Part shown: piece by piece, positions 1-11,800 of the stretch
Layout: each line of letters begins with the position of its first letter
Numbering within the stretch: the first letter of the stretch is position 1
Source: Zoroaster sp. YZ-2022
Taxonomy: Eukaryota; Echinodermata; Asteroidea; Forcipulatida; Zoroasteridae
NCBI GenBank assembly: GCA_029582265.1
Contig: CM055817.1
Span: 53,232,740-53,296,739 of the forward strand
Direction: 5' to 3'
DNA length: 64,000 nucleotides
Translations under genes and position numbers: made by a program
The notes under the pieces: model-generated
Database searches by the model: none
Seen by the model: only the letters and a program-made list of their open reading frames with translations
What the model was told of the DNA's origin: nothing

Positions 1-520
1 ATTTCATTTCGATTCAAAATCTAATTCACCGTGATGTGGTCCATTGGCCATCTACTGGCATTATGCTTATGTCATTCATAGACAGACAACTGGAACGATT
101 TAAACCGAGAGCGAGAGAGGTTCGTATTTTACCAGCAGACGAGGGCTTGTCACACCAAGATGTGGTCAATATTTCACCGAAAATGTCTTTACTTGAAGAA
201 CTGTATAGGCGTACGCGTCTTTCTTTCTCAGAGAGACAAGTGAAACGGTTGAAACTCAGCTGGACGTGATCAGCATTTAACTGAGTCTACAATCCAACCT
301 AGCCCAAGCTTTCTACGCCAAAATGCGCACACTGCAATTGGCTAACACAGAACAATGTATACAATTAAAATGACAGAGAGGGGCGGGGCCTATTTATATT
401 AAGATGACCTGACCATTTGATAGGAATCAATGGTTGTGAACGTCATTCTGAAACAAGTCTAGACGTATAAAACGGTACAAGTCCGTAAGAATTTGCATCA
501 ATACTGATTACTGCAAAGGT
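1..520. repeat. Lectin upstream flank, third copy (gene outside window)
   Basis: This stretch matches 5145-5760 and 9390-9950 closely. Shared blocks include CACCGTGATGTGGT, ATTCATAGACAGACAACT, TATTTCACCGAAAATG and AAGAATTTGCATCAATA. In the other two places the block lies 5' of a minus-strand lectin gene. A third lectin copy is therefore expected just left of position 1. Short open frames here are broken by indels between copies and are not coding. Confidence 0.75.
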
Positions 521-1250
521 TTATAAATGTCTCATTTGTTACATCAATATAAGTCATTGTGATTCAGAGACGTTGTTGTTGATGTTGTAACTGATTTCCA
601 CTGTGACTCTTTTAAATCCACCAATTTTTGTTAACCATATTGAACTAATTAAAACAGAGCTTTTGTTGTACAATTTTCAAGCCTGGATTTGGGTACAAAA
701 TCATGGCATCAAACTATTAAGAGATTTTTTCTCGTCAAGAGACCCCCCCCCCAAAAAAAGATTTTAAAAAGTGAACGAATTTTAAAAGATAATATCGTAG
801 TTATATATAATTATATATTATATCGTAACGAACCAAAAAAAAAATGAAATTTCGATGTCTGAAACTGTATAAAAGCGATATTTAAAATTAAATGCGCTTG
901 ATTCTGATTGACAGCCGCGCTGACCAATCGGAAGCCTGCACACGCCCTCGTGTAAGCCGAGGATTAAAACCGTGATCAATTATTTTTTCATTCAATGTCT
1001 CAAATGAACGTTTATAACTTCCTTTAAACCCGGTAAATTAGCAATTCAACAAACACGGGCGATATATATCTTTTATAATGTTTTGCTTTTTACAAAAGGG
1101 ACATATTTTTTCGCTATAGGGCCCTCGCAGATTTTTCCTGTGACAACAATGGCGGCCATTTGACACAATTAATATCTATATTACCTGTTATTTGAAAGAC
1201 TCACATGGATTGTGTATCAATTGTGCCTTTGATTATTTAAACATGAACGT
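520..1250. other. Intergenic, no gene seen
   Basis: AT-rich sequence with a C/A homopolymer near 745-760 and short TATA-like alternations near 800-830. I see no exon, RNA gene or clear repeat. Confidence 0.5.
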
Positions 1251-2490
1251 TGGCATACTGCCGAGATTTCTCTCCAAGGCCCATGGATTTAATTTGACGC
1301 ACGTTATTATAAAGCCAGTCCTTTTGTGTTTTGGTTTACCTATTACATTGTAATAACTCCGAAGGATTTGTCATCCACTGAGAGTTATTGATTTGTAATT
1401 TTTTGCCTGAAGTATACCACTGTGCCACGCTGATGCAATACGTTTACTTATAAGTTTCTCCATTATGAATTGCCATCATGGCCAAATGTGACCCGCTCTG
1501 GAAAAACCCGAAACTTCTCGGCATTTACCATAATGCGTAACAGCCATGGAAAGGTCAAAAGCTGACCCCAGGAACCGGTTTGAGGATTCAGTTTTCATGT
1601 CACCATATAGAGTATTTTTTCTAGATTTTGATGAAAAAAGAAAAATCCTGAAACGTTGTTGGGAACATTGTTAATTTTCACGATAAATTTGGAAGGTCAC
1701 TTTTGAAAAATTGAGTCCAAGTTTAGGTGTTTGCCAGAGCCACTCACAAATTATATGCGAAGGTCTATGTTTTGTTTTTGTCTCCAACTTGTTAAATCTC
1801 CATCAATCATATGGACAGATTGAAGACCGTCGGACTATTTTTTCAAGGTTCAGAACTGAGACCTACAAAACCGTATTTCTCGGCTATGAAGTTTTGCACA
1901 CATGAAATGCGCTATAGTCTCATAGAGACAACTGTGGTGCATTTCCACCGCGGGGATTGGCGCTAGTGTAGGATGGGGCTACATTAGGGTACTATATTAT
2001 AGGGCTTGGGGCTACATTTATGACGATTCTACACTGAGAACTGTGCTACATCACTGATCTGGGCTACATCACTGGATAGAAGATCATGTGCTTATATTCA
2101 AAGCTACTGGGTACCTTGTTGGATCAAGTTTAATAATTGGCAATCTTTGCACGCGCATTTCTTTGTATATGCATTCCTTTGTGAATTCCTTTTGTGTTCG
2201 TTTGTATAGTGGAGTACCAACATGGCCCTGCGGTGGATGCTTTTATCAGTTAGGCACCAATAGACAACCCTCTATCCAGTCATAATAATAGAGATATAGT
2301 GGAGTACCAACATGGTCCTGTTGGGGATGCCTTTATCTGTTAGGCACCAATAGGCAACCCTCTATACAGTCATAATAATAGAGATGTAGTGGAGTACCAA
2401 CATGGCCCTGCGGTGGATGCCTTTATCTGTTAGGCGCCAATAGGCAACCCTCTACACAGTCATAATAATAGAGATATAGTGGAGTACCAA
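1250..2490. repeat. Cluster-bracketing block A (paired with 10440-11405)
   Basis: Three stretches recur in order at 10440-11405: the TTTAATTTGACGCACGTTAT region, the TGGTGCATTTCCACCGCGGG region, and three tandem copies of a roughly 92-bp unit (2207-2490; TAGTGGAGTACCAACATGG...). The block follows the lectin upstream flank at both places but not after the middle copy. No coding potential seen. Confidence 0.7.
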
Positions 2491-2858
2491 CATAATAATA
2501 ATAACAATAATGTGCACTTATACAGCGCACGTATCCACCAAACTGGTGCTCAAGGCGCATTATATTATTACCCCTGCTCATCAGGCTCATAAATCATTCC
2601 TGAAACCATCTCAGCTCCCTGGGGAGTATACAGCTCAATTGCTGCCATTACAGCGCATATAGGGCTAATCAAACACAACAACCAACTCTGCCTCTCACAG
2701 GTACCCATTTACCCCTGGGTGGAGAGAAGCAATTATGGTAAAGTCTTGCTCAAGGACACAAGCACCATGGTCGCGGTTGGGATTCGAACCCACATTCTGA
2801 CGACTCAGCCATCAGAACACAAATCCGATGCACTAAACCGCTCGACCATGGCACTCCA
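2490..2858 (-). mobile_element. tRNA-derived SINE, family 1
   Basis: Minus-strand copy. It runs from the tRNA-like head (A box TGGTCGAGCGG, B box GGGTTCGAATCC on the minus strand) to the TATATAAGT-like end and ATT-rich tail. Other copies: 18130-18461, 26700-27062, 28150-28456 (minus); 31386-31746, 33100-33459, 33645-34005, 40345-40630, 54135-54512 and 57178-57477 (plus). Confidence 0.8.
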
Positions 2859-3299
2859 TACATGGCCCTGCGGTGGATGCCTATAAAATGAAAAACCCAC
2901 AGTAAGCAAAAAATCAGCTGCTTAGCAGCTCTATGAAGGGCCCAGATCTTGGGGTCAATTTTATTTATCGCAACCTGAGCTGCTCTAATTGCTCTAACGG
3001 GTACCCGTTTATACTCCTGGGTGGAGAGAAGCAATTATGATAAATGTATAAATGTAAGATTGAAATGAAAGTGTCTTGCTCAAGGACATGAACATCAGGA
3101 TTCGAACCCATATTCTGAAGACTCAGCCATCAGGAGATTTTCACAAGTCTGACGTACGAGACGAAAACTTTTGTGCAACATTTTTACATCATTGTGCACT
3201 TGGCGTGCATTCGGTTTCACGGATTAAATTGTTAGAAATTTAAACGCTTACCTTGTGCTTCTAAAATCCCATGAAAATGATCAAAATTGACAACTTATT

Positions 3300-3830
3300 G
3301 TTCTTGTTCAACGTTCATTATTATAGTGTGGCTTCAAAGGCCAGATACTGGGTGTCCCACGTACGCAGCTGCCCGAACGACATCTAGTTCTTGATGTTCC
3401 ATTTGAAACACTGCTCACTTTGGTTCTAATGTCATGATTGGTCCTTGTTCAATATAGTGTGGTCCCTAAAGGCCAAATACTGAACGATGGGTTTCTCACC
3501 CATTTGCCTCACAGACATCATTCTGGTTCTTGCTGTTCTCTCTGAAACACTGCTCACTTTGGTTTTAATGTAACAATAGGTCCTTGTTCATTGTAGTGTG
3601 ACCTCCAAGGCCAAAGACTTGAGCTGCCTCACAGACATCTGGTTCTTGCTGTCCTCTCTGAAAAACACTGCTCACTTTGGTTTTAATGTAATGATTGGTC
3701 CTTGTTCCTTGAAGTGTGTCCCTGAAGGCCAAACGACAGCTATCCGAACGACATCTGGCTCTTGCTGTTCTCTTTGAAACTCGGCTGAATTTGGATCAAT
3801 GTTTCAGTGACGGAAACTCAAATGGCTCCA
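3300..3830. repeat. Degenerate tandem repeat, 3' flank of lectin copy 1 (about 125 bp unit)
   Basis: Four imperfect units recur, each with TGGTCCTTGTTC, a TAGTGTGGCCTC-like stretch, CTCACAGACATC and CTGCTCACTTTGGTT. Fewer units of the same sequence occupy 7435-7700 in the 3' flank of lectin copy 2. The repeat thus belongs to the duplicated lectin unit. Confidence 0.7.
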
Positions 3831-4172
3831 CAACCGAGTATTTTTCACTTGAAATCTTTAGTTGTTGATGTAATTACGACACTAGAGTTCCATCCCGGCT
3901 GAATTTGGTCAATTAAATTATCTTTGTGTTGAACCTAGATAGGCCCAAGTGCTTTTTTGTAGAACTCATTTAATTAAGAAAGCATAATGTCAAAATATTA
4001 TCTGATACGTTTACAATTTTTTTTCTTTAATTGTTTTAATTCTCTCTCCACACAATGTTGATTGTTCCCCGCAGCATCCATGAATTGTTGTGTTTAGTTT
4101 AAAGAAGAATGTGCATAAATCCAGTGGTTTTATGCCTTGTTTTTGTTCCATTCTTTGATTCAGTGTCCAATG

Positions 4173-4691
4173 TTACATGTGAAGGACTGGTCGAGGGGGT
4201 AGCTTGCACACTGCTAGATGCATGTTTTTACAGTTGAGATTATACCACTCACGTTTTCTAGACTTGGGATCTGCATATATAGCAGCACAATGATATGATG
4301 CTTGACTTGGTTGATCTCTTTCCCAATTTCTGAAGGTGACCTCTGTGTGACCCTCTCTGCACACCCATATCCCATTGATCTCTAGATCATTACAGTCAAT
4401 CCAAGCTTTCATATCATCTGGAATCAAAGTCCCGATAAAACTGTTTTCTTCAGGGGATCTTGGTACGGCTAGTATTCCGCCAAACGCGATGCACTTCTCT
4501 TTCGCGTCTGACCAAGACATCTCTATATCAGGCATAACCATGTAGCAGGAGTTTCCCCAGTAATGCCAAGATTCTGGGCAGGACGAGCCAACACTCCTAG
4601 ATGTAAAGCACTGTTGGTTTGTAGTGGCTACGACTTGAGTCAAACAGCAACTTAATAAAGCAGCAACAGTTAGACAAATCGCAGAAAACAT
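4173..4691 (-). CDS. Secreted C-type lectin domain protein, copy 1
   Basis: Single-exon gene of 172 codons. I start it at the MFSAICLTVAALLSCCL methionine because the neighbouring paralogue begins at the same residue; an upstream in-frame ATG at 4724 would add 11 residues. Signal peptide about residues 1-23, then one C-type lectin-like domain. Visible signatures are CPESWHYWGNSCYMV, a helix-1 block SWSDAKEKC, GGILAVPRSPEEN, and CKNMHLAVCKL near the end. The sugar/calcium site is altered: QPS stands where EPN or QPD is usual, and WYN where WND is usual. No membrane segment. A role in pattern recognition or agglutination is typical of the family, but the ligand is unknown. Confidence 0.87.
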   Translation of the reverse strand: MFSAICLTVAALLSCCLTQVVATTNQQCFTSRSVGSSCPESWHYWGNSCYMVMPDIEMSWSDAKEKCIAFGGILAVPRSPEENSFIGTLIPDDMKAWIDCNDLEINGIWVCREGHTEVTFRNWERDQPSQASYHCAAIYADPKSRKREWYNLNCKNMHLAVCKLPPRPVLHM

Positions 4692-5109
4692 GTTGAATCT
4701 GAGCAAATCTGAGCGACTTAACATTTAAGTTCGATATAACTACAACCACTTTCCAAACTTTCATGTAAATGTTGTGAGTTTGATGATGAAGTTGTGGATC
4801 AAAATGGAGTACGAGTTTTATGGAGGCCTACTTTTTCCAAAGTCAATTCAATTCTTTCAATACTTTCTCCTGAAGACTGACAGATCACTGCTAGTGAAAA
4901 TGGTTCTCCTCAAAACATATCTTCCTCCAGTTGCACATGGTATCCCGCGGCAAAATCCTTCTAGTTCCCACAAATGCGATGTAAAGATAAATGTGTTAAA
5001 AATCTTGCTTCACTATATCACTATGCAGTCACTCGTTCATCAAAGTGTTCTGTAAGGACACTAGGCCAATGATAATTTTCCTTCCTATAATTATATAGTT
5101 AAATTCACT

Positions 5110-5760
5110 GCGTCATACGTTCTGGGATCAAATCAAATCATCTTGAGTGAATTTCATGAACGTTTCGCCTTAAAATCTAATTCACCGTGATGTGGTTCCT
5201 TGGCCATCTACCGGCATATGCTTCTATGCCATTCATAGACAGACAACGATTTAAACCGAGAGCTAAAGAGGTTATGATGTCCATACACGCATTCGACCAG
5301 CAGACGAGAGCTTGTCACACCAAGATGTGGCCAATATTTCACCGAAAATGCCTTTACTTGAGGAACTGTATAGGCGCGTACACGTCCTTCTTTTCAGAGA
5401 GACAACTGAAACGGTTCAAACTCAGCTGAGATGTATGGTGTATTCAGCACTTAACTGAGTCTACAATCCAACCTAGCACGAGATCGCTACGCCAAAATGC
5501 GCACACTGCAATTGGCTAACCCAGAACAATATGTACAATTAAAACATAGCGGACAGGGGCGTGGCCTATTTACACTAATGATGGCCCGACCATTCGATTG
5601 GAATATCGTGGACTTGATTAAAGTCAGTCTGAAACAAGCTCAGACAGCACAAGGCCGTAAGAATTTGCATCAATATTGATTGCTGCTCCAGTTATTGCCA
5701 CGTTCCCTGATCCTAGCTATAAATATATCCTTTAATTGTTACATCAATATTCAGCACGAG
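5110..5760. repeat. Lectin copy 1 upstream flank
   Basis: Paralogous to 1-520 and 9390-9950, with the last shared block AAGAATTTGCATCAATA near 5660-5680. It lies about 0.5 kb 5' of lectin copy 1, separated from it by 4740-5060, which matches 8950-9300. Probably contains the promoter, but no convincing TATA box can be fixed. Confidence 0.75.
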
Positions 5761-5886
5761 CAGAATCTTTTGTAAAGTCACTGAAGTCGCCTGTTTTCGT
5801 TTAATAACTGATTCCAGCCGTGATCTACCCATTTTTTTTGTTTACCAAAACTATAGTCAAAACAGACCTTGACTGTTACTCATTTT

Positions 5887-5973
5887 TCGTTTAATGTATT
5901 ACGTTATAGGCTAAAAACAGGGATATAAAGGAGCTGTCCCTGTTTTTAGCCTATAACGCAGTACATTGAACGA
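5887..5973. repeat. Perfect-stem hairpin
   Basis: Inverted arms of about 36 bp with three mismatches (GTTATAGGCTAAAAACAGGG and its complement) around a loop of about 14 nt. No matching element elsewhere in the window; it could be a very short MITE or a folded relic. Confidence 0.6.
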
Positions 5974-6062
5974 AAACTTAATAACAGTCATTGGACAATG
6001 GGATATCACACTAATAAAAACATTATAGGTCTATTGACTAAATGTCTCATTGGTCCAACAGT

Positions 6063-6250
6063 CAGTGGCGTAGCCAAAAGGGGAGGGGCAGAGGGCGGCC
6101 TCCCCCACTTGTTGGCAAAATAGTGTTTGTGGCGTAGTCAGAATTTTCAGAGTGGGTGACAAACATTTTTGGGGATAAATTTACCGACACAAAACTCATA
6201 TAGGGAAGGGGGCCAATCAAGGCGTCAATGCGTACGTGACTAGCCGGGAC
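6063..6250. mobile_element. hAT-like MITE fragment (CAGTGGCGTAGCCA end)
   Basis: Starts CAGTGGCGTAGCCAAAAG and contains the GGCAAAATAGTGTTTGT and TTTACCGACACA stretches. These recur at 58364-58462 and 62818-62985. The CAGNGGCGTAGC terminus is typical of widespread hAT-type non-autonomous elements. The far end is not clear. Confidence 0.5.
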
Positions 6251-6259
6251 ACCGCTCCA

Positions 6260-7140
6260 GAAACCGCTCCAGACCCCGCACGCGAGGGGCGCCCTATCCA
6301 GTACGTTGTGTGGAACGCTACTACTTAATTATTCATAAATGTCCAGCATTATTAATAATTTATGTATACAAAATTATTTAAACCTATCATAGTATGCAAA
6401 ATGTTGGGCCCGTCTATATTTAAATACCGGTAGGTGATATCATTACAAATAAGTTACCTAATGCATTATGGATTAACATTCTCTACCAAATCGGTAGTAG
6501 AGAAATATATAGAAAAATATGAACAATGAACAATGAAACATGAACAATACAATTCATGTATTCGTATGAAAACTGACCCAAAAAGGCAACATTTCACGCA
6601 ATTTTTATTTCATAGTGTTATGACATGCTGGGTACCAACGGTATACCACCTACTTATTAAGTCTCATCTACGATAGCTTATTCAGTTATTGGGGTGCTGC
6701 GCATGCTCAACATCCGGGGTCACAAGTTCCAATCCTGAGGTTTTAAATATTAAAAAGGCGCTTACCTCATGTTTCTGAAATCCAACAAACCCCCACAAAT
6801 CCAACAAACCGCAAACTCAAGTTCTGGTGGCTAAAAGTCGTTAGAATGTGGGTTCGAATCCTGGTCAGAAGAACTGTTATAGGCGATGAGGTATGTCCTT
6901 CTCAGAGAGACACCTGAAACGGTCGGAACTCATATGAGATATGGTGTCTTCATCATCTAGCCGAGTTTACAAGCCGGCCTAGCTTGGGCCTGTCGCGCCA
7001 AAATGCGCAGACTACAACTGGCTATTAACCCAGAACAATGGCCGACAGAGGCAGGTCTATTTCCATTAAGATAGCCAGACCATTCCGTTGGAATCTATTG
7101 TGGACTTGATTACACTTCACTCTGAAAAAAAGACCTTGAC
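6260..7140. other. Intergenic, repeat relics only
   Basis: No gene recognised. AT-rich, with a partial tRNA-SINE head near 6840-6870 (GTGGGTTCGAATCC) and a rearranged fragment of the lectin upstream flank near 6870-7130. Confidence 0.45.
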
Positions 7141-7434
7141 AAAAACGGAGACACTTAACTATAATTGCTTCTCTTCAGCCAGGAGTATGAATGGGGACAT
7201 TACATGATTGAGATGGTAATTGTGTTTGATTAAGCTCGTTGCGCTACACATTTGGCAGCATGGGCTGCATACTCCCCAGGGAGTTGAGATGGTTCTAGGA
7301 ACGATAATAACTGGCCCGACGACAGTGGTAATAATGTTCGTGCGCCATGAGCGTCAAACTTGGTGGATACCGGCGCAATATAAGTGTCCATTATTATTAT
7401 AATAATAATAATTATTATTATCAAATCCAATTAG

Positions 7435-7700
7435 AGGTTGGTCGTTGTTCACTGTAGTGTGGCCTCCAATGCCAGAGACTTGAGGATGGGTATCCCGTCC
7501 TATAGCTGCCTCACAGACATCTGGTTCTTGCTGTCCTCTCTGAAATACTGCTCACTTTGGTTCTAATTTGATGATTGGTTCTTGTTGAATGTAGTGTGGC
7601 CTCTAAAGGCCAAATATTTCAGGATTGTCTCTCCACCCAACTGCCTCACAGATTATGATTCTTGCTGTCCTCTCTGAAACAATACTCACTTTGGTTGAGT
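7435..7700. repeat. Degenerate tandem repeat, 3' flank of lectin copy 2
   Basis: Two to three units of the same repeat as 3300-3830 (GGTTCTTGCTGTCCTCTCTG, CTGCTCACTTTGG). The unit count differs between the lectin copies. Confidence 0.7.
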
Positions 7701-7860
7701 GTTTTCAATGATGAAACACAACTCAAATGGCTCAAAAATAAAGTATTTGTTTCACTTGAAGTTTCTGATGTAATACACAGAGTACCATCCCGGTTGAAGT
7801 TGTTCAAGCCTAGCTTGGATACAAAACTATAATTGTGTTGTATATTTTTATATATATATA

Positions 7861-8124
7861 TACTACTCAAAACAATTTAGGGAACACCGGAATAATCTCA
7901 GTTAAAGCAAGATCATTTATTTCAGATAAACACAATGTTACACAGAATTGATGAGAAACAACTGCACAATGAAACAGATGATAAAGGATGCATGTAGTGA
8001 TTACACATTTCATGACATGACTACTGAAAGAGAGGGGGTTGCAAATGAAAATCCCGGTTCATGGAACATTTCAAACCTATTTGATGTTAAAAATCCGGTG
8101 TTCCCTAAATTGTTTTGAGTAGTA
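7861..8124. mobile_element. Mariner-like MITE, copy 1
   Basis: 264-bp element with perfect 31-bp terminal inverted repeats beginning TACTACTCAAAACAATTTAG, inserted in a TA-rich site (TA on both sides). No transposase. A second copy lies at 49256-49526. It interrupts the 3' flank of lectin copy 2; the same flank is uninterrupted in copy 1. Confidence 0.85.
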
Positions 8125-8397
8125 TATATATAAGTAGAACTCATTGCTGATCCTTTTTTAAATCAAGAAAGAGTAATGACTGATTAATATTTATTATATG
8201 ACACTGTGCAATGGGAAATGTTCCCTGAAAGTAGGATGGGGACAATTCTCACTCCACACTTTAGTTTTTGTTCCCCGCACAGCATCCGTGCAAATTAGTT
8301 TGTGTATATTCTCCGTACCCCTCAAAAGAAGAAGATGCGCCAATCCAATATTGTATATGCCTTATAGTTTTTTGTTTGATTCTTTGATTGTCCAATG

Positions 8398-8916
8398 TTA
8401 CATGTGTAGGACTGGTCTAGGGGGCAGCTTGCACACTGCCAGGTGATTGTTGTCACAGTAGATATTATGCCACTTATGTTTATTTGAGGATTCTGCAGAT
8501 ATAGCAGCACAATTATGATTCGATACATCACTCGGTTCATTTTTGCCCCAACGTCTGTAGCTGACCTCCATGTTACCCTCGCTGCACATCCATTCTCCCG
8601 GAGTCTCTTTATTATTACAGTTAATCCAAGCATCAAACCCATCTGGAATCAAAGTCCCGATAAAAGCGTTTTCTTCACAGGATCTTGGTACTGCCAGAAT
8701 GCCACCAAACTTGATGCACTCATCTCTAGCGCTTGACCAGGTCATCGGTAAATCAGTGACCATGTAGCAGGCGTTTCCCCAGTAATGCCAAGATGCTGGG
8801 CAGGACGAGCCAACACTCCTAGATGTAAAGCACTGTTGGTTTGTAGTGGCTACGTCTTCATCAGTCAAACAGCAGCTTAATAAAGCAGCAACACTTAGAC
8901 AAATCGCGTAAAACAT
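8398..8916 (-). CDS. Secreted C-type lectin domain protein, copy 2
   Basis: Single-exon paralogue of the gene at 4173-4691, also exactly 172 codons and ending in the same KLPPRPVLHM. Signal peptide MFYAICLSVAALLSCCL, then a CTLD with CPASWHYWGNACYMV, GGILAVPRSCEENAF and CDNNHLAVCKL. The loop motif is KNEPSD (EPS rather than EPN) and the WND site is WHN. It therefore differs from copy 1 at the residue that normally sets mannose- or galactose-type specificity. It carries an extra cysteine (PRSCEEN) where copy 1 has proline. A mariner-like MITE lies in its 3' flank and is absent from copy 1. Confidence 0.87.
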   Translation of the reverse strand: MFYAICLSVAALLSCCLTDEDVATTNQQCFTSRSVGSSCPASWHYWGNACYMVTDLPMTWSSARDECIKFGGILAVPRSCEENAFIGTLIPDGFDAWINCNNKETPGEWMCSEGNMEVSYRRWGKNEPSDVSNHNCAAISAESSNKHKWHNIYCDNNHLAVCKLPPRPVLHM

Positions 8917-9389
8917 CTTGAAGCTGAGCGCATTATGCGACTGAACACTTCAGTTTGTTTTCCAATCAGTTGTCAAACTTTCACGCAAATGTTCTAAGTT
9001 TGACCATGAAGTTGTGGATCAAAATGGAGTACGAGTTGTACATGTACCTCGCACAAAGTCAATTCAATTCTTTCATTACTCTCTTGAAGACTGACAGATC
9101 AGCACACTCTGCTAGTGAAAATGTCCGTACCGAAGTTTCGCTGGTTCTCCTCACAAAAAATTGTCATTGAGTTCTACATGGTTATCCTGCGGCAATCCTT
9201 CGGTTTCACAAATGCAACAATGCACCAAAGAAAAGATAAATCATGTGAAAATCTTGCTTCAATTTATCACGAGTCACTGTTTCATCAAAGTGTTCTGTAA
9301 AGACACTTAGCCGATGATAACTTTTCTTTCCTTAAAGTGAGATTCACTGTTTCATCGTCAATGGAGTTAAATCAAATCATCTTGAGTGA

Positions 9390-9950
9390 ATTCATGAACA
9401 TTTCACCATTAGTGGGCCACTGGCCATCTATCGGCATAGGATTTGATGTCCTTCTCAGACAGACAACTGGACAAATTTGAAACGAAGGCAAGGTGATGCC
9501 TTATCAATGTCTAACTGATTCGATTCATTCACACTAACTCATTCACACTAAGATGTGATCAATATTTCACCGAAAATGACTTCACTAGTAAATAACTGTA
9601 TAGGCGTAGGCCTACGTCCTTCTCAGAGAGACAACTGGAACGGTTGAAATTCAGCTGAGATGTGTGATGTATTCAGCATTTCGTCTTGTCTACAATCCAA
9701 CCTAGCACGAGCTTGTCACGCCAAATGCGCATGCATACTGCAATTGGCTAATCCAGAACAATATATACAATAAACATGGCGGACAGGGGCGGAGCCTATT
9801 GTACATTAATGATGGCCCGATCATTCGACTGGAATATCGTGGACTTGATTTTGGGCGAAAGCTTAGACAGTACAAGGCCGTAAGAATTTGCATCAATATT
9901 GATTACTGCTATAACTTGCCACGTTTCTAAGCTCTTAATGTGTCCATCAA
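9390..9950. repeat. Lectin copy 2 upstream flank
   Basis: Paralogous to 1-520 and 5110-5760, offset from the middle copy by about 4.2 kb, the same offset as between the two lectin genes. Followed directly by a fold-back element at 9955-10223. Confidence 0.75.
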
Positions 9951-9954
9951 CATT

Positions 9955-10223
9955 CTGTTGGTAAATGTGACGTAATTCCAACATAAACCACGCCCACTTC
10001 ACACTTGCTGGATCCAACAATCATCAAGAAGCCCATTGGAAAATGCATTGCCTTTTGTTTATAAGATGTTAAAGGCAAGTCCTGAGTTTTCTAATTTCTT
10101 GCGTAAATCCTTAAAGAAAAGGGTGGTCATGTGCATTTCTAATGGGCTTCTGATGATCGTTGGAGTCAGCAACTTGCAAAGCGGGCGTAATTTATGTTGA
10201 AATTACGTCACACTTACCAACAT
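9955..10223. mobile_element. Fold-back element
   Basis: Long imperfect inverted arms of about 95 bp (TGTTGGTAAATGTGACGTAA at the left, its complement at the right) around a short centre. One arm plus centre recurs alone at about 12605-12765. Confidence 0.7.
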
Positions 10224-10439
10224 GATTGTACGGTTTTAATGATATAGGACTATAATTTATGTACAAACCAAGTATTGTAATATGGAACTTCGTTTTTTTA
10301 TATTATTTTTGTGTTTAAATTTCTACACAATAAAACAGCAACCACTGAGATTAATAATGACGCACAGAAATTAAAGCCGATTTCTATAATCTTTTTTGCA
10401 GCCCTCTACCAGCAAGCAGATTGGTCGTGGCCAACCTTA

Positions 10440-11405
10440 ATGACTGCTGAGATTAAATTTCCAAGGACCATCATATTATGGATTTAATTTGACGCACGTT
10501 ATCATAAGCCAGTCCTTTTGTGTTTTGATTTGCCTACATTGTCATCGTAATAACTCTGAAGGATTTGTCATCCACTGAGAGTTATTGATTTGTAAATATT
10601 TGCCTGAAGTATATATACCACTGTGCCACGCTGATGAAATACGTTAACTTAAAAATAATGTTCCTCCTTTATGAGTTGCCATCATGGGCTAAATTATATG
10701 TGGATGTCTATGTTTTGTTTTCGTCTCCAACTTGTTAAATCTCCATGGATCATAGAACAGTATGAAGACCGTCGCTCTGCTTTTTCAAGGTACAAAACTG
10801 TAATTCTCGGCTATGAAATTTTGCACACATGCAATGCGCTATAGTCTCATAGAGACAGCTGTGGTGCATTTCCACCGCGGGGATTGGCACTAGTGTAGGA
10901 TGGGGCTACATTGGGGTACTATATTATGGGAGTTTGGGGCTACATTTATGACGGTTCTGCATTGAGAAATGGGCTACATCACTGATCTCCATTATACTGA
11001 CTGGATAGAAGATCATGCACTTACATTCAAAGCCGCTGGATGCCATGTTGGTCCTCCCATAAACCACGTTTTACAATGTGCATTCCTTTCCATGTGCATT
11101 TCTTTACATGTGCATTCTTTTGTGAATTCCTTTTGTGTTCGTTTGTATAGTGGAGTACCACATGGCCGTGCGGTGGATGCCTTTACCTGTTAGGCACCAA
11201 TATGCAACCCTCTATCCAGTCACGTAGTGGAGTACCAACATGGCCCTGCGGTGGATGCCTTTATCTGTTAGACACCAATAGGCGACCCTCTATCCAGTCA
11301 CAGTAATACTAGAGATAGTGGAATACCAATATGGCCCTGCGGTGGATGCCTTTATCCGTTAGGCACCAATAGGCAACCTTCTATCCAGTCATAATAATAG
11401 AGATC
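10440..11405. repeat. Cluster-bracketing block B (paired with 1250-2490)
   Basis: Second copy of block A, including its own three tandem copies of the roughly 92-bp unit at 11148-11405 (GGAGTACCAACATGGCCCTG). Interspersed differences and small indels indicate an old duplication. No coding potential seen. Confidence 0.7.
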
Positions 11406-11514
11406 AATGGGCTACATTAAAGGTTGGGGCTACATTTAGATCAGGGTTTGGTACTACATTAAGGGCATGGTTTGGGGCTGCATTTTGGACTAGTCTATTT
11501 AGCACCAGGCCACT

Positions 11515-11800
11515 GTCAGAGTAAGTTAGTGACATTCTTCAATGCGTCCTGTCAGAACAACAAGGTCATATCCAAAAAAATGCAACAAAGTTGTACGAGC
11601 AATAGTGCATAAATTTATACATTGAAACAATTGAGTGCAACAATGTCGTACCTTCTTCCATAGGTTTTGCGTGTTCATCCTGGAACTCTGTAAAAAGACA
11701 CGACCTTGTTGCACTGAGCAAAATCCATGTCTGCAACAAGGTCGTAACTATGATACGACCTTGTTGCACTGATGCGACGAATTGTTAAAAAAAGGGCAAA
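11515..11800. repeat. AAGGTCGTA-family dispersed repeat
   Basis: Repeated GCAACAAGGTCGTAACTA / TACGACCTTGTTGCACTGA units. The same family is at 27215-27365 (inverted), 47985-48540 (amplified) and in a fragment at 45135-45195. Not coding. Confidence 0.65.

Noticed and set aside
36..269. 77-codon frame near the left edge, related frame at 5187-5429
   Set aside because: The homologous copies differ by frame-breaking indels; it is lectin upstream flank, not coding.
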